This document shows, in pieces, positions 30,525 through 42,135 of a DNA stretch of 64,000 bases. The stretch lies in contig CAJNDS010002591.1 in assembly GCA_905221605.1 (NCBI GenBank), forward strand, positions 254,679 through 318,678, written 5' to 3'. A model generated the notes under the pieces. The model had not been told where the DNA came from. It did not search any database and was given only the letters and a program-made list of their open reading frames with translations. The DNA comes from Symbiodinium natans. Taxonomy: Eukaryota; Sar; Dinophyceae; Suessiales; Symbiodiniaceae. Every line of letters starts with the position of its first letter. Position 1 is the first letter of the stretch. The position numbers were made by a program, and so were the translations under genes.

Positions 30525-30579
30525 CCCTGTCAAGGCCGCGGCCGAAATCTCCACCCGCCCCCTGGAGATGCTATCTTGA
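30525..30579 (+). CDS. Putative terminal exon, unknown protein
   Basis: Follows CCCTTACAG, reads PVKAAAEISTRPLEMLS then TGA. Short but with good codon bias. Confidence 0.4.
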
Positions 30580-32280
30580 TGTCGACTCAGGCTTGGCCGT
30601 GAAAGGAGCTCCCTTGCATGCGCCGCATCTCGCGGGGTGGGGTTCTGGAACCCCCCCTTTCCCCTCTAATGCAGAGAACTCCATGACCCTTTGGTTGAGG
30701 AATCTTCCTCAAAGTCTCACAGGGAGCCTTTCACATGATTTGAGGATAGTTTCTTGAAATATTTTTACGGAGTATGCCTTGGTATTCGAGTCGCTGAGAA
30801 GATCTCCTGCCTTTCTTGGAGGCTGCTGGTACTACCACAATGAGGCGCCCTGGATTCGACTTTGCGACCCTTTGCAGTTTCGAGGGGGTTTATGGGTTTA
30901 GGCCCTAAACCCATAAAGTTTAGGGTTTTTGGGATTCGGGTTGGGGGTTTCTGGGGTTGTTGGGGTTTAGGGTTTAGGCAGTTGGGGGCCAGCCGGGATT
31001 CATCCATCCGGTCAGAGTCTGGAGTGCTTTGTGCTCTGCCACCGTTACGGTGTGGCATTGCTTTGGCGGGGGGCATGCTGCCTTCGTTGGAGATCCGATT
31101 CCTCCTCCCAATCTCCCAGCACTTGTAACCTCGGTTACAAAACCACCCACGTACACAGGAGACCAACACCACAACGTGGGACCTGCCAGATCCCCAGTGC
31201 TGGTTTCTGGCGTGGCAGGACCGTATTGGGCTTTGGTTTCGGGTTCAGGGTTCGAGCAGAATAGGTTGGAGCGGCAAGTGGCGTGCTGACACCTGGGGTC
31301 TTTCGTCACTTTGAGTGTGTTCTCTCGCGCTATGGGGGCCATCGTCGAAGGGCACGTGGGGTGTGTTATGTCAGGCGAGGTGGGATATCTGTTCCATCCT
31401 GCATCTGTCTCGTGCTGCGCGAGGAGGGTTCTCGTCTGTCCATAGGTCCACAGAAATCATGCAAGGTGCACAGGGGGTCCTGGCCCATGGAGGAGCCAGA
31501 GAGGGGTCCACTGGTCTCAAAGGGATGTATAGGGGGGGTCGCCCACAGAGAGCGGGTTTACGAGTTCAGAGTTCAGAGTCCATAGGGTCAGAGGTCCAGA
31601 TGGTCAGAGAGCACCCCAAAGGATAATGGGTTATGACCTTCGGAGCCCCACACACACGCACACAAACCCCGAAGCCCCGAAACCCCGAAACCCCGAAACC
31701 CCCCTCAGCCACGCCCCCTCGAGGCCCACAGCGTTGATGCGGGAACGTCCCCCGGAGCCGCTGGCTCCCTGGCAGCTGGTGGCCCATGCGCCTTCGGGGA
31801 GGTGGTTGGGGGCCCCAGCTGGGTCGTAGGGGGGTTTCAGGGTCCATCTTCGGGGCCCGGGGATGTTCGAAGTTTGAGGTCTAGCTTGGAATGAATTGGC
31901 CACGCGTTGTTGTGTCCATGTCAGACAGTATCAGACATCCTGGCATCACTCGATTCGCTGACTGCACGGACCTTACCCCCCTCACCCCCCCCCCCCACTT
32001 CTTTGGCAGCATCTGCCCCAGTGCTCTCGCAACCTCATTGTCCTGAACCTTTCTGTGAGTGGAGATTTTGTGGGGCGCAGAGGCGTAGAATCGGCGTAGA
32101 AGCCAATGCTTCCCCAAGTGCTGATGCACCTTCTTGAACTCCAAAGCTTCTTACGCGTGCCACCAGACCCTCCAGACCACGCAGCCTTCCTCATACGACC
32201 GCCACGCCAGGGAGTACCCTCAATTGCCTTTTCTCAACCTCCTAAACCAATAAACCCCCTCTAGACAATGGCCTCCTCAA
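30580..32280. other. Stretch without supported exon
   Basis: Open frames on both strands (30765-31172 -, 30974-31342 -, 31029-31289 +). Degenerate telomeric repeats at 30880-30985. A C-rich run at 31975-31995. No domain found. The - frame 31930-32140 is Lys/His-rich and weakly protein-like. Confidence 0.35.
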
Positions 32281-32286
32281 GCCCAG

Positions 32287-32383
32287 GTATTATCACAACC
32301 GCCGCACTGGCGAGACAACTTGGGACAGCCCCTGTGTGTCTTCACGTCGTGCCCGGCCGAAGCGACGGGCAGCCGGAGCCTGA
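32287..32383 (+). CDS. WW-domain C-terminal exon
   Basis: After an AG|G acceptor (AAGCCCAG|G) the frame reads YYHNRRTGETTWDSP, the second half of a WW domain: the Tyr-Tyr pair, His-Asn, Thr-Gly-Glu-Thr and the second Trp followed by Pro. A basic tail SRRARPKRRAAGA and a TGA at 32381 end the protein. WW domains bind proline-rich peptides. The first Trp must lie on an upstream exon, which I did not find. Confidence 0.65.
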
Positions 32384-32488
32384 GGCGTGATTCATTTGGG
32401 AGACTAGGACTTTAGGGTTTAGAGGGTTACGCAGGTTTTTCTAGACTCCTCCCTCTTCTTCTGCTGCTATATTACAACTGGTAGTCAT

Positions 32489-32983
32489 TTGAAGCATATA
32501 GTGTTTATGGTTCTTTCAGTTTTTCTTCCTTTTCTTGCATTTTTTTATTTCAAGCATGATGCTTCTCTTGTTATGAATATCCGGTGCATTTTCATTGTGA
32601 ACATCTTGCAGTTCTTTTTATTGTCACTGTTTGCTGTCCTTATTGTTCTCATCGTCATTGTCGTCATTGTCGTTGTCATTGTCGTTGACATTGTCATTGC
32701 GAGCGTTATGGTCACTGCTATAGAGATTGTGATGTTGATTGCGTTGCGAATGTGCTTGTACCTCTTTATACAAATGCTATATAGAACTCTTGCCGTTAGG
32801 GTTATAGGCTTTTGGGATGGTATGGGTCAAGTCGGAATCTATCGGAACATGCGGGCCGCCGGCCCTCGCTGGCAAGCTCATGACTCTTGGCAAGCGTTCG
32901 CGGAAGCCGAGAGTAGCAACACAGGCCTGCTAACCTCCCACCAACGGGGCCCCAAATATTCCCGAGTAAATCGCAGTGCGTGA
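32489..32983 (+). other. Low-complexity GTCATT-rich stretch
   Basis: The open frame is rich in Ile/Val because of a GTCATT/GTCGTT microsatellite at 32640-32700. Not taken as a gene. Confidence 0.5.
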
Positions 32984-33310
32984 AATGCACGGGACCAAGA
33001 TGCGAATTATGCAAGAAAGCTAAGCTAGAGAGCGATGAGAGGCGATGGCCCCAGGATGCACATCTCACAAAAAGTAGCCGGACAGAGGGACTGTCGAACA
33101 GTAGAGTTCACGTCTACATAAACAAAAACAAAGGTAAACAGCAAACTACCCGTAAAGTACGCGTCGTGTGTCAGCCGAAGCTTTAAGCCCCCGTGACCAC
33201 AGCTACACGCAGCATAGAGCGCGGGGAAGCTCACTTGACCTCCGTAGGGGGTTGGGTGTTTGAAAGGAACCCGGAATGGGTGCACTGGAAAGCAACAGAC
33301 TTTACAAGAG

Positions 33311-33466
33311 CACTACGACCCCGAAAAGGCAGCGCAGGCAAGGGTACCGCCGCTGGGAGGGGAACTCCCACAGGATGCCAAAGCCGAGGCACCCAAACGC
33401 CGCGCAGCCAGAAGCCCTCACCGCAGGCCTCAGGCATCGAGAGCTGGAGACTCAGTGGGGCTTGAG
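33311..33466 (+). CDS. Exon, basic, unknown protein
   Basis: After TTTACAAGAG the frame reads HYDPEKAAQARVPPLGGELP then PKRRAARSPHRRPQASRAGD, and ends GGGCTTGAG at a GTAAGC donor (33467). The donor and its flank (TTGAGGTAAGCC) are repeated about 22 bases downstream, separated by CCCTAAACCCTAG. Confidence 0.55.
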
Positions 33467-33659
33467 GTAAGCCCTAAACCCTAGTTGAGGTAAGCCTTGA
33501 ACCCCTAAACCCTACACCCTAGGTTGTATGATGGGGCTTTCGGAGTTTTAGGGAGGGTTTAGGGAGGGTCTTTAGGAGTTTTCGGGTCTCAGGGGGCTGC
33601 GAGGGTTTTGTGCAGGTTGGGCAACTTTCAGCCTTGGGGGCCCTGGAACTGAGGTTCAA

Positions 33660-33805
33660 AGTGATCCTAAACTCCCTACACTCCCCAAACTCCCTACACT
33701 CCCTAAACTCCCTAAACTCCCTAAATTCCCTACTCCCACCCTAAACTCCTGAATCTCCCTAAACTCCCTAAACTCCCACCCTGAACTCCCCAAGCTCCCT
33801 AAACT
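33660..33805 (-). repeat. CTCCCTAAA nonamer variant array
   Basis: About 15 units of CTCCCTAAA with CTCCCTACA and CTCCCACC variants: a 9-base relative of the telomeric heptamer. Confidence 0.9.
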
Positions 33806-33813
33806 CCTCGAAG

Positions 33814-33918
33814 AACGGGCAGCCGAGCTTCCGCTGCAGGCGCGATCCCTGTGAAGAGCTGTCGGTGGTCCCCCCTCTGGGCCCGGCAGCCTCTGAGACG
33901 TGTCACCACAATGCTTAG
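33814..33918 (+). CDS. Putative terminal exon, unknown protein
   Basis: Starts after CTCGAAG at the end of the nonamer array and reads NGQPSFRCRRDPCEELSVVP then GPAASETCHHNA and TAG. A second frame (EERAAELPLQARSL, TGA) is also open, so the choice is uncertain. Confidence 0.4.
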   Translation, partial: NGQPSFRCRRDPCEELSVVPPLGPAASETCHHNA

Positions 33919-34139
33919 GCTTTGAGTGTTTTATTTCAGTGTGGAGCCTTGAGGGGCTTTAATTGGCCTTTTTCGGGGACCCTGGCGTTACAGGGGCCCC
34001 AGTGGCCGGGGTTGCATGTCCGGAGCGGGATTTCTCCCGCTCGGGGCAATTCGTTTGTTGCAACCTGCAGAGCAGCACGCAAGGGCGACCGCAAGGCTGT
34101 GAGATGCCGCTGATGTGATCCGATCTTTCCTCGCTGCAG

Positions 34140-34181
34140 GGATGCGTCCTCGCCTGCGGGCCAAGCTGAAAAGCAATTTGG
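34140..34181 (+). CDS. Short exon ending at a telomeric heptamer
   Basis: After CTCGCTGCAG the frame reads MRPRLRAKLKSNL or the neighbouring frame, and it ends at G|GTTTAGGG, so the heptamer would supply the donor. Confidence 0.35.
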
Positions 34182-34222
34182 GTTTAGGGTTTAGGGGTTA
34201 GGGGTTAGGGTTTAGGGTACCT
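34180..34222 (+). repeat. Telomeric repeats (TTTAGGG) at intron start
   Basis: Five units with GGTTAGGG variants. Confidence 0.85.
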
Positions 34223-34229
34223 TTAGGGG

Positions 34230-35750
34230 GACCCCCGTCTAGAGGCTGGCCACGGAGGTGTCGTGGTAGAGGAAGGGGGCTCTAGTTGAATTGGTTTCAG
34301 CATGCACTCTCAAGTGCCTCTAGACCACCTTTGCGGCGCTCGATCTTGCCTAGTTGGGGTATGTTGTGTTCAGATCTCGTGAATTCTCCATGTGAATGGG
34401 TCCCTGCTGCAAGACAGCCCCTCACGTGTCGGGCAACTCAGGCGGGACCACTCAGAGCACCTGACCATGTACCAAACTGGCAGAACCAGATCGTGCGGCC
34501 GCAACTGGTGACGTTTAGGCGTTTCCTTCTCGCCCAAGCGCCGTGTGTTTCTCAAGTTGCGAACCCTGCGCATTTCAGGCCCGCAAGCGCCAAGAAGTGT
34601 CCCAGACATCGCAAAATCGGCCGCGTGGTGGGTGCTGGATTCGTGCTGTAGATCCCGTGCGCGTTCCATACAAGTACTCGAGATCGTGCCTCCTAGGTCC
34701 CGTGCGCATTTTGAGAACATGGCAGGCACGTACTCTTCTGCGTTTTTGATTGATCGGATGGGTTCGCTTCGTGTGTCCACGGTGTTGCAAGTGGCGCTTT
34801 CGCCCCCAGGCACACAAACAGACACAAAGCTGAAAGCTTTGCTGGCTGGGGCCAGGAGTGCCGCTCTCGTTCTTGCTCTGAAGAGTCATCACGCTGGAAG
34901 GCTTCGCAGCGATACAGGAACTCATGACAACCAGAACCCTCGGTCGAAGATCGTGTTTTTGGGTGCATGGGGAGGGTGCCCCCCCCCCCCCTTTCTGGGA
35001 ACACCCACGTTGAGTGGGATGCAGCAGAGATGCTGGACCGACATCGGTCACATCTCAAGAACCGAGCAAGGGATCTGTAGGCGCTTCTTCTACAGCCCCC
35101 TAAGCCCTGAACTGCAAGCCATGTCATAACACTCCAAAGTCCAAACCATGGAAACATCCTATGCCATCCTACACCCAAGCTTGAACCCCGAGCCCCGCAC
35201 CTCAAAGCACACGCACGGACACAAGGCCCTGAGTCCCCAAGCCCTCAAGACCCCTCACACTCCAAGCCAGGACTTCAAGGACTAGCCGCTAGCCAACAAA
35301 TGAAGCATAAACCCCAAGCCCGAAGCCCTAAACCCCAAAACCTAAACCTTAAACCCTCAAGCCTACAACCTAAACCCTAAGCCCTAAACCCTAAACTTCA
35401 ACCCTAAGCCCACAGTTTAGATCCCAGCCCCCCCCCCCCCCCCCCCCCCCACATGGATCACACGATGCCACCGCCCACATGCTGCGATCCTTCGTTGCCC
35501 TCGTGCTGTGGGTCCCTACCTCAGTGCACGCTGGAGGGCTTAGGCTTAGAGGTTGTAGGGATTGTTTAGGGTTCTGCATCTGTTGGATAGACATCTTTGG
35601 CTTTTGCAGTTTTTGCAGTTGGGCTTTTTAGTGGTGTTAGTGTTCGTCGGGGCTCAGTTGTAGGGCTCAGCCTCGACGCTGAGCGGGGAACTTAGAGTCC
35701 AACCTTCAACCCTAAGCCCTTTAACCGTGAAACCCCAAAGCACCTCCCGA
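34230..35750. other. Stretch with weak candidates
   Basis: Several frames are open (34286-34651, 34545-35129 on +; 34370-35205 on -). A possible terminal exon at about 35010-35079 reads VEWDAAEMLDRHRSHLKN. It also carries C-runs at 34980-34992 and 35431-35450 and degenerate CCCTAAA at 35310-35400. Confidence 0.3.
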
Positions 35751-35921
35751 AACCTTCAACCCTAAGCCCCCGAAGCCCGAATTGGACCCACATGGCTCAA
35801 GTTTCCGTGACCTTTTCCACGAATCTCAAAGCTTTGCATATGCCTATCGTGCTCGCCTTTTGTGGCTTCGGAGGACTTTTCCAAGACAATAAGATTCGCA
35901 ATCGCTCTTTGCATGCGTTGA

Positions 35922-37634
35922 GTGGCAATGGTAAACAAGGGGCTCAGCAGCCCAAGCGAAAGCAGGCTCCCCGCCCTTCTCGGCCCAAGACACCTGCGGG
36001 GCAGCCCGCCCAACATGGCATTGGACCCTCTTCAGGCGTCCGATCCTTGGGCAAGTTGCATTGGCCAACGTGCAAGTCAGGTTTTGCCAGCTTCGGCGCC
36101 TTCTTCCAGCTCGCGGCAACCGCCTTTGCAGTCACCAGGCACGGGACCGTCGTCCCTTATGTTGCGGCCTCCTGTCCTCCCTCCTTCCGAGCCATAAGGA
36201 GAATGCGCAGCGCAATTTGCCACATGACATGCAGCGCCAGCTACGACCAGGCTTGCTTCAATCGAGTGTGCCTGCTCGTCCAGCTTCCGAACTGGGTCGC
36301 CGGTCAGACAGTTGGAAGTCCCCATGGTTTTTGCTGCTATTGGCACCTCAGCCAACGGCGATGCTTACGACTCAGCCAGCGTAAGAGTTGCGTCTAAACG
36401 GCTCCGACAGCGGCCGGATCACCTGGGGCACTGTGTGGAAGTTCAGGGCTGGCTTACTCAGCTGGGTACGGGGCAGCCTGTTGCGATGGAAGTGACGACC
36501 TTCAGCTTCGATGTGTCCGAGGGCTGGAAGAACATCCAAGCAGGCCGCGTGGCGGACGTCCTTTGCCAAATGATGTCACCGAGCGGTTTTGGTCACATCA
36601 TCGTGCGAGACGGGAGCAACACAGCCACGGTTGAGGTCAGTTATACGCGTGTGGATCGAGTCCTTCGCGCCAGTGGATGCACCTGGACGAGGAGCATCGC
36701 CCCGCCGAGCTCTTGTACTTGCCTGTGGGCGCGTAACTTGGAGACACTGCCTATGGTGTCATCAAGAGGATTGGGGGGAGCGAACCTCGGTTTGGAATCC
36801 GTTTGGGGGATCATGTTCTCGCTTCAGGCATGTGAGAACAAGCGCAAGAACACTGGTACGACTATCAAAATGGGCGCAGAGGGCGTTACCAGAATGCTGA
36901 AGGACAGCCTCAAGTAAGAGATTGCGGAGGTCCTTTACCTTTCGGATGCGCGTGTTGTGGTTGCTGCTGACTCGTGCAACAAGATTGCCCTCAAGCACCG
37001 CGCCGGCTCTATCGCATTTATGCACGTCGAAGCTATGGATTCTCGTGCCAAGGCTGCTTTCGAGGCGGCCGTCGTCGTGGTCTTCGCGCCTCGACGTGAT
37101 CTTGATGGGGCGCAAGATGACCTTCGTTGGTAGGACAACATTCTGCTGCGCCTGAGGCTCTGCCCCTATGATGCTGCAGTCCTGGAAGGTATCATGGCTG
37201 GAGGCCTCGCGACGCGAGCGCGCGTTGCCCGTCACGCCCGACGTACAGATGCGACGCCTAATCGTTTCGTGCCGGGTTGCACGTGTCAGGAGGAAACGAC
37301 CGAACGCAGTCTGTGGCATTGTGAGGTGCGTGAGCATCCCAGGGGGCCTTCTTTCAAGCAGCTTCGCGCGCGGATCCCGCGTGTGCGCCTTTGTGACTTT
37401 GTGAGGCAAATAGTGGCCTCGCCGCTCCCTCTTCCCCTCAGGGTTTTGATGTCGCAGAGATGTCGCAGATCGAGCTCGATGCCCGACGCTTGCTTGATGA
37501 GGCTCGTCGTGGGTGTGACGGCCATGACCCCGCAGAAGAGCGCCTCATCTACTCGGTGTCTACTGGCGTATCAGGCCCTCATGGGGATGCCATCACCCCT
37601 CGCGCCAAGGCCGCCAAGGCCCAGCCCATTGTGA
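35922..37634 (+). pseudogene. Decayed retroelement-like open frame with terminal Cys/His cluster
   Basis: One frame stays mostly open for 1.7 kb, broken by stops at about 36195, 36915 and 37131, with probable frameshifts around 36670-36915. Pieces include FDVSEGWKNIQAGRVADVLC, VVAADSCNKIALKHRAGSIA and VPGCTCQEETTERSLWHCEV. The last (Cys-x-Cys, x10, His-Cys) resembles the Cys/His knuckle at the end of non-LTR retrotransposon polymerases. No catalytic Tyr-x-Asp-Asp motif is visible. Codons end in T or C. The element type is inferred, not proven. Confidence 0.45.
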
Positions 37635-37639
37635 AACCA

Positions 37640-39610
37640 CAGACTCCTCACCCTCCGGGTCGCTTCCAGTTCACGGCTCAGGGTTCTCGGCTGCTTGCGG
37701 TCTAGTCGCCGTGCTCAGCGCTCTCGCTCTACCAATTTGCGCTCGCTGAGTGTTTGGGCGTCGAGTCTTCAGCTTTCGGCGCCCTGCGTGGCATGCAGAT
37801 TGAGCAGCAACGTCACACACGTGACCGCGCTGGTAAGTAACATTAATTACGGATCAACACGTTGAGCCAGGGGGACCTTCTTTGGTCCGGGGATGCGCAG
37901 GCCCCCAGTTCATGCAGGCGCTGACCTTGCATGGTGGCTAGGAGAGACAGGATAACAGGCCATGGCTGATGCCCGTGATGGTGCTGAGGCTGGGGGGCAC
38001 TTGCAAAACTTCGAGCCGCATGGATCGCATGACGTGGTCACTTCGCCCACAGGACATGTTCGAGTGTGCAAGGGTATTGGGTTTTGCCTGACAGATCCTG
38101 CTCCTCGTACGCCTAGCGTATGTTTGAGAAAGACATGCGCTCTGTTACCCGCGCGGCCTTGGGCGGGAGTCGCCTTGCGTGCAGATTGGAGCTGGTGTTT
38201 GAACCAAGCTCCGTGATGGATCGATAGCTTCTACTCGTGATTTGCTCTTCAGTTTTCTTGTGTGCAGCGTTGCCCCTATTTTATTTGCGCGTGTGACTTT
38301 CTTCGCTACGCCGTATGGAGCCACACGTTTTCAGGTGCTTGGTAAGTGCACTAGAAATCTTCTTCGCAGCTTCTTGTTGTACAGTGACGCGCTTTTCCTG
38401 CAGGGACCTGTGCAGTTCAAGGATGACTTGGGCCATGGAGCTCTCGTTGCATTTTTCTATGAGGTCGCTTTTTTGCCACTTCGTAAGACGTTGGATGATG
38501 AGCTGATTTTGCTTGACGTCGCGCCAAATGTTTCGCAGACCGGGTAGGTTTTTCAGCACTGGATGGCGCCGCTGGCATACACGTCGTTACTTCTCTTTCT
38601 TCTTGTGCTCTAATTTGTCTTGGATCTCTTTGTGGCACCATCTTCGCGGTGATGTCACGTTACAAGGCAAACGCTTGAGGTTTGTAGTCCTCTGTGTCTA
38701 AACTGTTGGTTCGGACTTGTAACCTCTGTTGGCGCCGCAGTCATGGGCCCGAAGTGTACAAACTTAGAAGCCGAAAAAGCATAGCACTGCACCGTAGGCC
38801 CGGAGGGCCGGGCGCAGAGATTTAGAAAAACCCGCCTGCCCACAACCGAGGGCATTGCGCTGCACTAAGTGCATCGCTCAGTCTTCGCATTGCACACGCT
38901 TGTGCATTCTTTCAGGCACCTCTTCGCAGAAAAGACGTCTGAATCTCGCTTGTGTTTGAGGACTTCTTTCGGTTAGTGCACAAGGACCCGCAACCAACTT
39001 TGTAACCCCGACACCCTAGTTGGAGTTCGCAGCTTGATCTTGAGGGTTAAGGGGCTTTTTGTTTTTTTTTGAACCCTTCAACCCTAAACCTGGTGCCCAG
39101 GTCAGTGTGGGTGCGCAGAGGCTGAAGGACTTGAGGGTCCTGGGTTGCAGTCAATGAGTGCACGAGCATGTTCTCAGCTTTCATGAGCGGGATAGTGTGC
39201 CTTCGTTCAGGAGTACAACCTTTGGGTGTGCCTGCAGCTCAGTTGACCCTGGCTGATCAGCGGACAAGTTGCCAAGACATGATTGCAAACCTATGTGGGC
39301 GAAATTTTGAGATGAGATCAAGCTGGTGCCCTTAGGGTTCAGGGTTGCGGCTGCTAGGCTTCTACAAGGACGTGTTAGGATAAAGACCCGCAAAGTAGGG
39401 ATGCTAGTTAGTTTCGAAACCCTCGGCGCCCTAAGCCCGAAAACTCGCGCCCCCAAAGAAAAGGGTCAACCGACTGGAGTGTTGCGCCTTGAGAAGTTGT
39501 AGAGGGCCACATGGTCCACCCAGAAGCATTGAACCGGATTTGCTAGACCCCAAAACCACCAACCCTGTTATCCCTATTGGCCTGATTCGCTCCTCCTTTG
39601 GTCTTTGATT
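37640..39610. other. Stretch without supported + exon
   Basis: Includes a possible minus-strand fragment at 38281-38559. Otherwise T-rich frames of unknown nature and no telomeric arrays until 39430. Confidence 0.35.
38281..38559 (-). pseudogene. Possible minus-strand helical coding fragment
   Basis: The minus frame reads LKNLPGLRNIWRDVKQNQLI and then helical, Lys/Glu-rich sequence (LTKWQKSDLIEKCNESSMAQ). AAATAAAATA follows its stop on the minus strand. No domain; it may be retroelement-derived. Confidence 0.3.
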
Positions 39611-39617
39611 GCCTCAG

Positions 39618-39675
39618 GTCCGCACTGCGAACAAGGGGTTAAGGCACCGGTTGGAGAGGGTCCTCGGAGCTGCGG
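39618..39675 (+). CDS. Exon, unknown protein
   Basis: Between ATTGCCTCAG and G|GTTTTGAGG, reading VRTANKGLRHRLERVLGAA. Basic and helical. Confidence 0.5.
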
Positions 39676-40193
39676 GTTTTGAGGTTTACGGGGGTTTCGG
39701 GGTTTAGGGCGAGGGCTGAGGGTCTTAGGGGGTTGGGGGTTTTGGGGTTGAAAGGCTGGGGGAAGGCTCCGCAGGCATCTAGGGACTGTGAGATAGGTTT
39801 TTCGAGGGGTTGGGGATTCTGCGGCAATGCCCCTGAGGATCTTTCGGTGCACACCTTCCAAAACCCAACAGGCGCAAATGGGGGCTTCTCCAAATTATGG
39901 TCCCCTTCCTCATTATGACACGTGGCCACGGAAGACATCCGCGTGCTACTCACTTCCGCTTGTGGCATGTGCATTCCCGTCTTGATAGATATTTCCATGC
40001 GCGGTTTGTGCAAGTTCTCCTGTGAGGAATGTTGCCGTTGTGAAAGAATTGCTTGGGATAAAACGAAGCAGACGGAACAGTTTAGAAAGTTTAGGGGTTT
40101 AGGGGTGTAGGGGGTTTAGGATTGCGGCTTGAATGAGTAGATCAAGCAAGGCAGCTTCCCTCTCAGGGGATAGAGAGTTAAATCTCACAAGCC

Positions 40194-40287
40194 CTGAACC
40201 CTAAACCCTAAACGCTAAACTAAACCCCTAAACCCCTAAACCCTAAACGCTAAACCCTGAACCCTAAACCCTAAACCCTAACCTTAA
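40194..40287 (-). repeat. Interstitial telomeric array with 8-mers and CGCTAAA variants
   Basis: CCCTAAA units mixed with CCCCTAAA and ACGCTAAA. Confidence 0.9.
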
Positions 40288-40289
40288 CC

Positions 40290-40359
40290 ATGGACAGCTC
40301 GAGAGGTCGCCGATGTCACCGATCTCAGCTGTGAGGCAGCAGAAGTTTGTCAGCTTTGG
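40290..40359 (+). CDS. Putative short exon, unknown protein
   Basis: Reads GQLERSPMSPISAVRQQKFV and ends at GG|GTTGGGG before a run of about 19 G. Ser-Pro pairs suggest a flexible, possibly phosphorylated segment. Weak acceptor. Confidence 0.3.
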
Positions 40360-41423
40360 GTTGGGGGGGGGGGGGGGGGGGTTCAGTTTCGTGTTCTAGG
40401 GGTGCAGGATTTAGAGGTTTGGCGGGGTTCAGGGTTTAGGGTTTAGGGTTGAAATAGGGTTTAGGGTTTGGGCAGCTTAATTTTTGGTGTGGATTCTTAC
40501 TGCCAGAGTTTTTAGTCTTAAGGGAAGACGGCTAGGGTTTGGGTATTCAAAAGACGTGTGGCATCCCCCAAGGATTGGTTGACTAGGAATCCAATGATAA
40601 AGACATCTGCAAGGGGACCCGATATAGGAACAATTCCATACAGACCAAATGCCCCCTGAAAGTTCCAAGACCCCCCAAGCCCCAAAACCCTCAAGCCCGA
40701 AGTAACAAGCCCCAGGCCCCAGATCTGCTTTCGGGTGTCGGGTTTGGGGTCTAGACGGTTAAAAACCCCTGGTTTTCGCACACCCTGATTTTGGAGCATG
40801 AGGTCTCTGCCCGATGTCGAGATTAAGCCCAAGGCCCCAGCCAAATGATGCTCCTCTACGGCCTCTGAAGAACATGAGTGGGCGGAGCAGTGGCTTCGGC
40901 TTCAGCTGCTGGCCTGAGAGCCGCCACCGCAGTACTCAGCAAACGAAGCTCCGCTCCAAAGTCCGATTTTGGAGGTGCCATGCCCCTCTTCGTTTTGTGG
41001 TGTTTGTTTTATTGGCACGCCCGACACCGTCAGAAGTGGTCTTCGCAAGGCTAAGACATGCTTCGCAGAAGCAATACAGAACGTGCTGGGCTTGCTTGTG
41101 CCGATTGCAGAAACATCCCAGAAAAAATGCAGGCACAGGCTGTTTGACCCTGCATCTGGGTTCGAAGAATCTGGCGTGCTGGTTCGTATGTTGCACTGTG
41201 AGAATACCGATCGGTCCCGGCCGATCAATCACAAGCTGAAAGAACTCGTCTGCACGACACATCCGACGAGACGACGTGCAGCTTTGAATATGCACCGTGC
41301 TGTCTCAGGGAGGGGTGTGTGCTGCTCCATGTCTGGATTGCGTTTCTTTGTTGGCGTGTCTTTCGTATTTCGTTGTGTTCCCTGTCTAACGCCATGGGTT
41401 GGACGAAGGTCCCCATGATGAAC

Positions 41424-41506
41424 TCTTGGGATGCTCCCCCTTGCACTAACAGTCCTTTTATAGGGCTTATAGGGATTCTAATCGGGGGTAGGGGAGCATC
41501 TCCTCC
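41424..41506. mobile_element. Small inverted-repeat element, copy 3 (diverged, shorter)
   Basis: Left CTTGGGATGCTCCCCCTTGC then ACTAACAGTCC, as in copy 2. Right GGGGAGCATC. The centre keeps TATAGGGATTCTAATCGGGG, comparable with ATTATCGT-CCCCC of the other copies. Confidence 0.6.
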
Positions 41507-41820
41507 TGAAAGTAGCTCCCGAAGCTCCAGCACCTCGTGGGCGCTCTTGTGGCGTGCGGCAGGTGTCCTCCTCACCTGCCCCCTCGGGCCATGAGTGGTC
41601 TTGGGTCAAGAAGGCTCGCGGCTCTAAACCCTATTTCCTAAACCCGTTCCTGGCCCGCCTTGGGTCCCCCCTTCACTTGACCGGACACTTATTAATTCGT
41701 ACTCAAACAGGTTTCGAGGTGGGAAGAACTCCTAGCTTGACAAGGAGCTTGGCTGTTGCACCGCAATATTCCGGGATCTGCGAATGACGGGCTGCCTCAT
41801 GCCCAAGCCCTGAACCCCAA

Positions 41821-42000
41821 GCCCTGCGGCCGGCAGCAGGCAATGCGCAACTTCTTGCGGAGCCTCAACCAGCCTCCGGAGAAGCGCACTCATCAGCACG
41901 AGGTCTGTTGGCCATGCACGTCCTGTCTGATGGCACCGCACTCGTCCGGTCTCGCTCGGAGGTCGATGAGCTGATCAAGCTTGCCTCGGCTCCGTTCTGA
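41821..42000 (+). CDS. Putative terminal exon, unknown protein
   Basis: The frame reads ALRPAAGNAQLLAEPQPASG and later LLAMHVLSDGTALVRSRSEV, DELIKLASAPF, then TGA. Another frame (RQQAMRNFLRSLNQPPEKR) is open in the first half, so the exon could be split. Confidence 0.4.
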   Translation, partial: ALRPAAGNAQLLAEPQPASGEAHSSARGLLAMHVLSDGTALVRSRSEVDELIKLASAPF

Positions 42001-42135
42001 GGGTGCGGTCCGAAGCTCCCAAATCAAGACTGCGCCCCCCTTTCCGAGGCACCCCTGCAGGGCGAGTGCTACCTGGGCATTGTCGCACTCGGGCACCGAC
42101 CTGAAAAAGACAGGCTTTGCTGCTCAGCAAGCCTC

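Noticed and set aside
32489-32800. Multi-pass membrane protein
   Set aside because: Ile/Val runs come from a GTCATT microsatellite.
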